Origin: PALSA-660 sp963726435
GTDB lineage: Bacteria > Actinomycetota > Coriobacteriia > Anaerosomatales > PALSA-660
Length of the DNA stretch: 64,000 bases
Assembly (NCBI GenBank): GCA_963726435.1
Contig: CAVSCJ010000006.1
Coordinates: 124,001-188,000 of the forward strand
Reading direction: 5' to 3'
Shown: positions 59,142 to 64,000 of the stretch, piece by piece
Layout of the letters: every line of letters begins with the position of its first letter
Position numbering within the stretch: the stretch's first letter is position 1
Notes under the pieces: generated by a model
The model's database searches: none
The model's input: the letters and a program-made list of their open reading frames with translations, nothing else
Told to the model about the DNA's origin: nothing
Translations under genes and position numbers: made by a program

Positions 59142-60119
59142 TTGCGTCTGCGAGGATGGGTGCGTCGCTTGTCGAGGGTCGCTGCGGTCTGTGCGCTCGC
59201 GTCCTGTCTGGCGACGACCACGCCGGCGGTCGCGTTGAGCATCGCGGTAGCGCCGGACCTGACCGGGTCCGCGGACGTCTTGGTGACCCTCTCTCGGGGC
59301 GATCCCATCGGGCCCGTCGAGTTGTGGGACGGAGGGCGGCCCCTCGGCTCGCTGACGGCGACGTACGGCGTGGCGGTATTCGAGGAAGTATCGCTTCCCG
59401 CCGGCCCACACGTGCTGCGCGCGAGCGTGCGTGGCGAGGCGGGGTCCGTTCAGAGCGCCGAGACCGGCGTCTACTCGTGGTCGGTGCCGGGAGCGCCGAC
59501 ATGGGATGCTCCGGGATCGAAGGCGGTGATCAGCCCGTCCACAATGAGCGTGCACGCCGGCTCCTCGACCGCGACGCTGACCCTGACCGTCAACGGCGGG
59601 GTCGTCGGCACTGTCCGCTGCCGCCCCGGCCAACTCCTCACCTTCAAGGGCGTGAAGCTTGCGTCGCACAAGGCCACGGTGACCGTGACCGAGCAGAGCA
59701 TGACGGGCGAGATCGTCGGCTATGGGCGCACCGTGACACGCTACGAGTTCCCGTATTCGACCTGCATCGTCATCGACAAGAGCGACTACCGTCTCTACTG
59801 GGTCAAGAACCAGCAGCTGATCAAGAAGTATCCGATCGCCCACGGCCGCAACAACTGGACGCCCGTGGGTGTGTGGAAGGTGGGGGCGAAGTACAGGACC
59901 TCGGGGATCTACGGCCCGCGCAAGATGCGGATGTTCAGGCGGATCGGCAGGCGAGGACACTATCGCTACGTCTACACGCGCTACGGCATCCATGGCACCA
60001 ATCAGCCCTGGGTGATCGGCACGATGGCGAGCCATGGGTGCATCCGGATGTACAACCGCGATGTTCTTGAGCTGTGGCCGCAGGTCCGGATCGGGACGTT
60101 CGTGGTCACGCGGAAGTAG
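59142..60119 (+). CDS. Secreted L,D-transpeptidase (YkuD domain) with N-terminal beta domains
   Basis: The 325-residue product has an N-terminal basic signal peptide (LSRVAAVCALASCLATTTPAVA). Two regions resembling bacterial Ig-like or pre-peptidase beta domains follow, to about residue 200. A C-terminal YkuD catalytic domain has HGT (about 284-286) and SHGCIRM with nucleophile Cys 300. It would make 3-3 crosslinks or attach proteins to peptidoglycan. TTG 59142 follows GGGGAG. Placement between ftsQ and ftsZ, 9 bases after ftsQ, is not part of the standard dcw cluster and suggests a septal role. Confidence 0.88.
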   Translation: MRLRGWVRRLSRVAAVCALASCLATTTPAVALSIAVAPDLTGSADVLVTLSRGDPIGPVELWDGGRPLGSLTATYGVAVFEEVSLPAGPHVLRASVRGEAGSVQSAETGVYSWSVPGAPTWDAPGSKAVISPSTMSVHAGSSTATLTLTVNGGVVGTVRCRPGQLLTFKGVKLASHKATVTVTEQSMTGEIVGYGRTVTRYEFPYSTCIVIDKSDYRLYWVKNQQLIKKYPIAHGRNNWTPVGVWKVGAKYRTSGIYGPRKMRMFRRIGRRGHYRYVYTRYGIHGTNQPWVIGTMASHGCIRMYNRDVLELWPQVRIGTFVVTRK

Positions 60120-60192
60120 GGGAGGATCGCGACCCACCCAGCTGAAGCTTCAGGCTCCCACGGACCCCGTCGAGATTGTTGACGCCGGGGTC

Positions 60193-60267
60193 TTGCATTC
60201 TCCATAACCTTTATGCCAAGATTGAGCGTTGCACGGGTTGTATGACCCTTAACTGGACCCTTAGACT
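60193..60267 (+). promoter_or_regulatory. Promoter region of ftsZ (two candidates)
   Basis: This is a locally A+T-richer segment in the 190-base ykuD-ftsZ gap. TTGCAT (60193-60198) with CAAGAT (60217-60222) has 18 bases between. TTGTAT (60238-60243) with TAGACT (60262-60267) also has 18. The second is the better match. Dedicated ftsZ promoters within dcw clusters are common. Confidence 0.45.
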
Positions 60268-60309
60268 TTGGTCGATACCCGGCCTGGCCCGAGGGGGAGG
60301 AGGCTTCAG

Positions 60310-61395
60310 ATGCTCGAGACAGGTGCCAACTATCTCGCAGTGATCAAGGTCGTCGGTATCGGGGGTGGCGGCTCGAACGCCGTCAACCGGATGGTCGAGG
60401 CGGGTGTGAAGGGCGTCGAGTTCATCGCCGTCAACACCGACGCGCAGGCGCTGCTCATGTCCGACGCCGACTACAAGGTGCACATCGGCGCGGGGATCAC
60501 CAAGGGACTGGGAGCGGGCGCGGATCCGGATGTCGGCCTGCAGGCTGCGGAGGAGTCTCGTGCCGAGATCAAGGAGGCTCTGCAGGGCGCGGACATGGTC
60601 TTCATCGCGGCGGGTGAAGGTGGAGGCACGGGCACCGGAGCCGCTCCCGTGATCGCACAGATCGCCAAGGAGGAGATCGGGGCGCTTACCGTCGGGTGTG
60701 TCACGCGGCCGTTCAACTTCGAGGGACGCAAGCGCGCAGGCGTGGCGGACGAGGGCATCAAGCGGCTTCGCGACCACGTCGACACCCTCATAGTGATCCC
60801 GAACGAGCGTCTGCTGCAGGTCTCCGAGAAGAAGACGTCGATGCTGGACGCTTTCCGCATCGCCGACGACGTGCTTCGTCAGGGGACCCAGGGGATCACC
60901 GACCTGATCACGGTCCCCGGTCTGATCAACCTGGACTTCGCGGACGTCAGAACGATCATGCAGGACGCCGGGTCCGCACTGATGGGCATCGGGGTCGCGA
61001 CCGGCGACAACCGCGCGAACGAGGCCGCGAAGGCCGCGATCTCGAGTCCGCTCCTGGAGTCCTCGATCGAGGGCGCGCAGGGCGTTCTCCTCTCGATCGC
61101 GGCTGGCAGCGATCTGACTCTCCACGAGGCCAGCGAGGCCGCCGCTGTCGTCACCGCTGCTGTGCACCCGGACGCCAACATCATCTACGGCGCCGTGATC
61201 GACGACTCGATGATGGACTCGATCCGCGTCACAGTCGTCGCGACCGGCTTCGAGGGCCGGCGCAAGCAGTCGTCGCTGGCGCTCGACTCGGAGGGCGAGG
61301 ACATTCTGCCGACGGCGGCCTCCGTTCCATCCTTCGAGCCCGTCGGGGACGACGAAGACGACGGCATCCCGGTCTTCCTGCGTCGCAAGAGATAG
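60310..61395 (+). CDS. ftsZ: Cell division GTPase FtsZ
   Basis: Tubulin homologue forming the Z ring. The 361-residue product has KVVGIGGGGSNAVNRM, EFIAVNTDAQAL, the G-box GGGTGTG (104-110) and NLDFADVRTIM. A short acidic linker ends in the conserved tail DDDGIPVFLRRKR, the FtsA/SepF-type binding peptide. ATG 60310 is chosen because GAGGGGGAGG lies 9 bases upstream; the frame from 60268 adds 14 residues. The linker is short, as in many Gram-positives. Confidence 0.97.
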   Translation: MLETGANYLAVIKVVGIGGGGSNAVNRMVEAGVKGVEFIAVNTDAQALLMSDADYKVHIGAGITKGLGAGADPDVGLQAAEESRAEIKEALQGADMVFIAAGEGGGTGTGAAPVIAQIAKEEIGALTVGCVTRPFNFEGRKRAGVADEGIKRLRDHVDTLIVIPNERLLQVSEKKTSMLDAFRIADDVLRQGTQGITDLITVPGLINLDFADVRTIMQDAGSALMGIGVATGDNRANEAAKAAISSPLLESSIEGAQGVLLSIAAGSDLTLHEASEAAAVVTAAVHPDANIIYGAVIDDSMMDSIRVTVVATGFEGRRKQSSLALDSEGEDILPTAASVPSFEPVGDDEDDGIPVFLRRKR

Positions 61396-61475
61396 GCTGG
61401 CTTCTCCGGGACCGAGCGGCTCCGGGGTTGGGCGCTTTGAGGAACGTCGGCCCGGCTGTAGGCCGGCGACGAATG

Positions 61476-61519
61476 CGCGGCGGGGTGACGAGGCACAGGG
61501 ACCTCGTCACCCCGCCGCG
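61476..61519 (+). terminator. Long hairpin terminator after ftsZ
   Basis: Perfect 18-bp stem CGCGGCGGGGTGACGAGG / CCTCGTCACCCCGCCGCG with an 8-base loop CACAGGGA. No U-tract follows, but the stem is very strong and it ends the dcw transcript region. Confidence 0.65.
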
Positions 61520-61545
61520 GCCATGATGAAGGCTATCATCGTGGC

Positions 61546-62431
61546 GTGGACGTTTCCTCGGAGTCTGGTCCCGGTCCGGCAGCTGCGGCGGAAGGCGGCG
61601 CATGCATGATCGGACTCGTTCGTCGGCAGGCCGGCGACGTCGCCGTGCACGTCGATCCGTGGCTCCGAGAGGAGCACGGGATCCTGGTCGCCTTCTCCGA
61701 GAGAACAGGGGGGACGAGCAGCCCTCCATTCGCCTCGCTGAATCTCGCCTCACACGTGGGCGACGAAGCGTCGAGAGTCGATGACAATCGCACCGCGCTT
61801 CTTTCCGCGCTGGGGCTCGAGTCTGTCAGGGCACGGCTGACCGCAGCGGAACAGGTCCACGGTTCCGTGGTATGCGAGGTCGCCGGTGCGATGGCCGGTA
61901 TGGGCGCCTTCGCGCGCCCGGGTTCGCCCTCTGCCGTCCCGGGGACCGACGCACTCTTCACTCTCGAGGCCGGCACTCCTCTGATGCTGTGCTTCGCCGA
62001 CTGCGTGCCGGTGGTCCTTGTAGCGCCAGGTCACCCACGGGCCGTCGCTGTCGTGCACGCGGGCTGGCGCGGCGCTTTGAACAGGGATAGCCGGAGAGGC
62101 CGCCCGAAGACTCGCGGCCGCGACAGGGCACGGCACCGACCAGCTGGTCGCCTACTTGGGTCCCCACATCGGGCAGTGCCACTACGAAGTTGGGGACCAG
62201 ATCCTGTCGCAATTCGCCGAGGCGTTTGGTAGTATTGCCGCGGCCCGGGGCCGTTTGGACCTGGGCGCTGTTGTGTCACAGAGCCTGAATGGGGTCGGTG
62301 TGCCGTTCTCGTCTCAGGTCCGCAGCTCCCTGTGTACGGCAGAGCGGACCGATGCGTTCTTCTCCCATCGCGCCGAAGGCCCCACGGGGCGCCACGGCGC
62401 GGTCGCGTGCATTCTCGGGGGTTCGCTGTGA
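61546..62431 (+). CDS. pgeF: PgeF/YlmD family multicopper-type laccase-domain protein (frame break)
   Basis: The family removes mis-incorporated residues from peptidoglycan precursors (PgeF) or acts as purine nucleoside hydrolase/oxidase. The first frame shows FSERTGGTSSPPFASLNLASHVGD, the Cys/His metal segment CFADCVPVVLV and VVHAGWRGALN, then fails at about 62085. The next frame continues naturally: IAGEAARRLAAATGHG, LVAYLGPHIGQCHYEVG and a C-terminal HRAEGPTGRHGAVACIL to 62431. One extra G in the AGGG near 62083-62087 explains it. The start GTG 61546 is uncertain; ATG 61606 is possible. ftsZ-pgeF adjacency is conserved in Actinobacteria. Confidence 0.85.
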
Positions 62432-63267
62432 GTCTGCGGCGTCCTGTGGCGTCGGCCCTGCTCGCCGCAGTCGCGTTCGGCGCGATCGCGCTCTCGGGAT
62501 GCGCGAGGCAAGAGGGCGCGTCCCAGACCAGCCTGCTCGTGACGGGATCGACGACAGTCCTGCCGATAGCTGAGGTGGCAGCCGAGGATTTCGACGCCGC
62601 CAACCCCGGCAAACGCGTGCTGGCAATGGGCAATGGCTCGTCCGAGGGCATCCTCGCGGTCAGCAACGGCTCGGCCGGCATAGGCACGTCCTCTCGCGAT
62701 CTGAAGCCCGAGGAGGCAGGACTCGGGCTCGTCGACTGGCCCATCGCTCGCGACGCCATCGCGGTGATCGTCAACCCTTCAAACCCCGTCGCCGCGCTCA
62801 CAACGAGCCAGGTCGCCCAGATATTCGAGGGGAAGATCACCAACTGGAATCAGGTCGGAGGGCCGGATCTTGGCATAGGACTCGTGAACCGCGACGAGGC
62901 CTCCGGGACTCGAGAGGCCTTCTCAAAGATCGTCTTGAAGGGTGCGGATTTCGACCCGGCCGCGGCCGTCCTGTCGGGCACCGGACAGGTCCGATTCGTG
63001 GTCGCCCAATCGTCGGGGGCGGTCGGCTACATCTCCCTCGGGTTCGTGGACAAGTCCGTCAAGGCGTTGGCGGTGGACGGCATCGCCCCGACAGGAGCGA
63101 CAGTCGCTGACGGCACCTACCCCGTGTCCCGAGTGCTCCACTTCTTCACCAAGGGCCAGCCGATCGGCCTGACGAAGGCCTACATCGACTACGTCCTCTC
63201 CCCCGAGATCCAAGAGACCGTCGTGCGCGACGCGGGGTTCCTTCCGATCAAGGAAGGGAGCCAGTGA
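62428..63267 (+). CDS. pstS: Phosphate ABC transporter substrate-binding lipoprotein PstS
   Basis: High-affinity phosphate-binding protein. The signal peptide with lipobox AIALSGCARQ anchors it to the membrane. The mature domain has VTGSTTVLPIAEVAAEDF, GNGSSEGILAVSNG, the phosphate-contact RDEASGTREAFSK and SSGAVGYISLGFVDKSV. Length 279 is typical for the PBP-like type. GTG 62428 overlaps the pgeF stop and follows GGGGG. pstC follows after 1 base. Confidence 0.93.
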   Translation: MSLRRPVASALLAAVAFGAIALSGCARQEGASQTSLLVTGSTTVLPIAEVAAEDFDAANPGKRVLAMGNGSSEGILAVSNGSAGIGTSSRDLKPEEAGLGLVDWPIARDAIAVIVNPSNPVAALTTSQVAQIFEGKITNWNQVGGPDLGIGLVNRDEASGTREAFSKIVLKGADFDPAAAVLSGTGQVRFVVAQSSGAVGYISLGFVDKSVKALAVDGIAPTGATVADGTYPVSRVLHFFTKGQPIGLTKAYIDYVLSPEIQETVVRDAGFLPIKEGSQ

Positions 63268-63268
63268 C

Positions 63269-64000
63269 GTGACGGCCGAGAGAGACTCCCGGGCGAATGC
63301 GTCCGCTCCCGAGATGTGCGTGGACGATCCCGCCGACGCCGCCAACGCCCCGCGCCCCCGCTCTGACCGGGGCCTGACGACGATCTCCAAGGCGACCTAC
63401 CTCAAGGAGGCCCTGCTCAAGAACCTCTTCCTGCTGTGCGCGTTCGTGGCAGTGGCAGGAGTGGGGCTGATCTTCCTCTTCGTCGGGCTCAAGGGCTGGC
63501 CCATCTTCGCGAAGGTCGGCCTCTGGGAGTTCCTGAGTGGAGCGAAGTGGTTCCCGACCAAGGGGTTCTTCGGGATCCTGCCGCTCATCGTCAACTCCAT
63601 GCTCGCCATGGCCGGCGCTCTCGCCATCGGAGCGCCGCTGGCGATAGGTACGGCGGTGTTCCTGTCCGAGGTCGCCAGCCCCCGCGTGCGCGAGTTGGTG
63701 CGCCCCGCGGTCGAACTGCTCGCCGGCATCCCGTCGGTCGTGTACGGCTTCTTCGGGCTCGTGCTGCTGCGACCCATCGTCGCGCAGGTCTTCGGCGGAC
63801 TGGGGTTCGGCCTCTTCACGGTGTGGCTGATCCTCGCCGTGATGATCCTGCCCACGATCGCCGCGCTCACCGAGGACGCTCTGCGCTCGGTCCCGGAGGG
63901 CATCCGTGAAGCGTCCTACGCGATGGGCGCCACCAAGTGGCAGACGATCTCGCGCGTGCTGCTGCCGGCCGCCAAGATCGGGATCATCGACGCGATCATC
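63269..64000 (+). CDS. pstC: Phosphate ABC transporter permease PstC (partial, runs off the window)
   Basis: The visible 244 codons start at GTG 63269, with AAGGAAGGGAG 8 bases upstream. A hydrophilic N-terminus of about 50 residues leads to a transmembrane helix (NLFLLCAFVAVAGVGLIFLFV). PstC signatures follow: PTKGFFGILPLIVNSMLAM, LLAGIPSVVYGFFGLVLL and the EAA-type loop VPEGIREASYAMGATKWQTI. pstA and pstB are expected beyond the window edge. Confidence 0.94.
   Translation, partial: MTAERDSRANASAPEMCVDDPADAANAPRPRSDRGLTTISKATYLKEALLKNLFLLCAFVAVAGVGLIFLFVGLKGWPIFAKVGLWEFLSGAKWFPTKGFFGILPLIVNSMLAMAGALAIGAPLAIGTAVFLSEVASPRVRELVRPAVELLAGIPSVVYGFFGLVLLRPIVAQVFGGLGFGLFTVWLILAVMILPTIAALTEDALRSVPEGIREASYAMGATKWQTISRVLLPAAKIGIIDAII

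Overview
The window is a gene-dense, high-GC bacterial chromosome segment carrying only housekeeping and core cell-envelope genes. I see no tRNA, rRNA, CRISPR array, insertion sequence or phage gene. Several features point to a monoderm actinobacterial lineage: a SteA/SteB pair beside recN, a type IV pilus cluster with no PilQ secretin, a MurE with the DNPR signature for meso-diaminopimelate, an Asp23-nusB-xseB-dxs-tlyA-nadK-recN order, and frequent GTG/TTG starts with strong Shine-Dalgarno sites. My best guess is an uncultured Coriobacteriia or OPB41-like actinobacterium. That placement is inference only.

Layout. 1-8.1 kb: type IV pilus genes (end of pilB, pilT, pilC, pilin 1, pilD, pilin 2, pilM, pilN, pilO and a PilP-position membrane protein). 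8.2-12.5 kb: shikimate genes aroC, aroK, aroB and an aroQ reading frame joined to an Xaa-Pro peptidase. 12.5-23 kb: efp, a carboxyltransferase-BCCP fusion with its biotin carboxylase, asp23, nusB, xseB, dxs, tlyA, nadK, recN. 23-31.1 kb: steA, steB, a GT2 glycosyltransferase and murJ on the minus strand, a large phosphatase-like membrane protein and a MraY/WecA-like phosphotransferase. 31.1-37.5 kb: pyrG, an M20 peptidase, a DUF3866 protein, ald, xerD. 37.5-42.5 kb: a BMP-family nucleoside ABC importer. 42.5-44.1 kb: a minus-strand DUF4349 lipoprotein and a 46-residue membrane protein. 44.4-61.4 kb: a complete division and cell-wall (dcw) cluster, mraZ to ftsZ, with an L,D-transpeptidase inserted before ftsZ. 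61.5-64 kb: pgeF and the start of a pst phosphate operon.

The genes form a coherent wall and division neighbourhood. The dcw cluster makes lipid II and the divisome. The steAB-GT2-murJ-phosphatase-MraY-like block looks like a second lipid-carrier glycan module linked to cell separation, and its two largest plus-strand members have no established function. This block is my main candidate for an under-described system.

Read the gene ends with care. Several conserved genes (pilin 1, pilin 2, pilD, ftsW, pgeF, probably xerD and the PilP-like gene) carry single-base frame breaks. FtsW is essential and its two halves are otherwise intact, so most of these are probably sequencing or assembly indels rather than real pseudogenes. 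The aroQ-pepP junction must be judged in that light.
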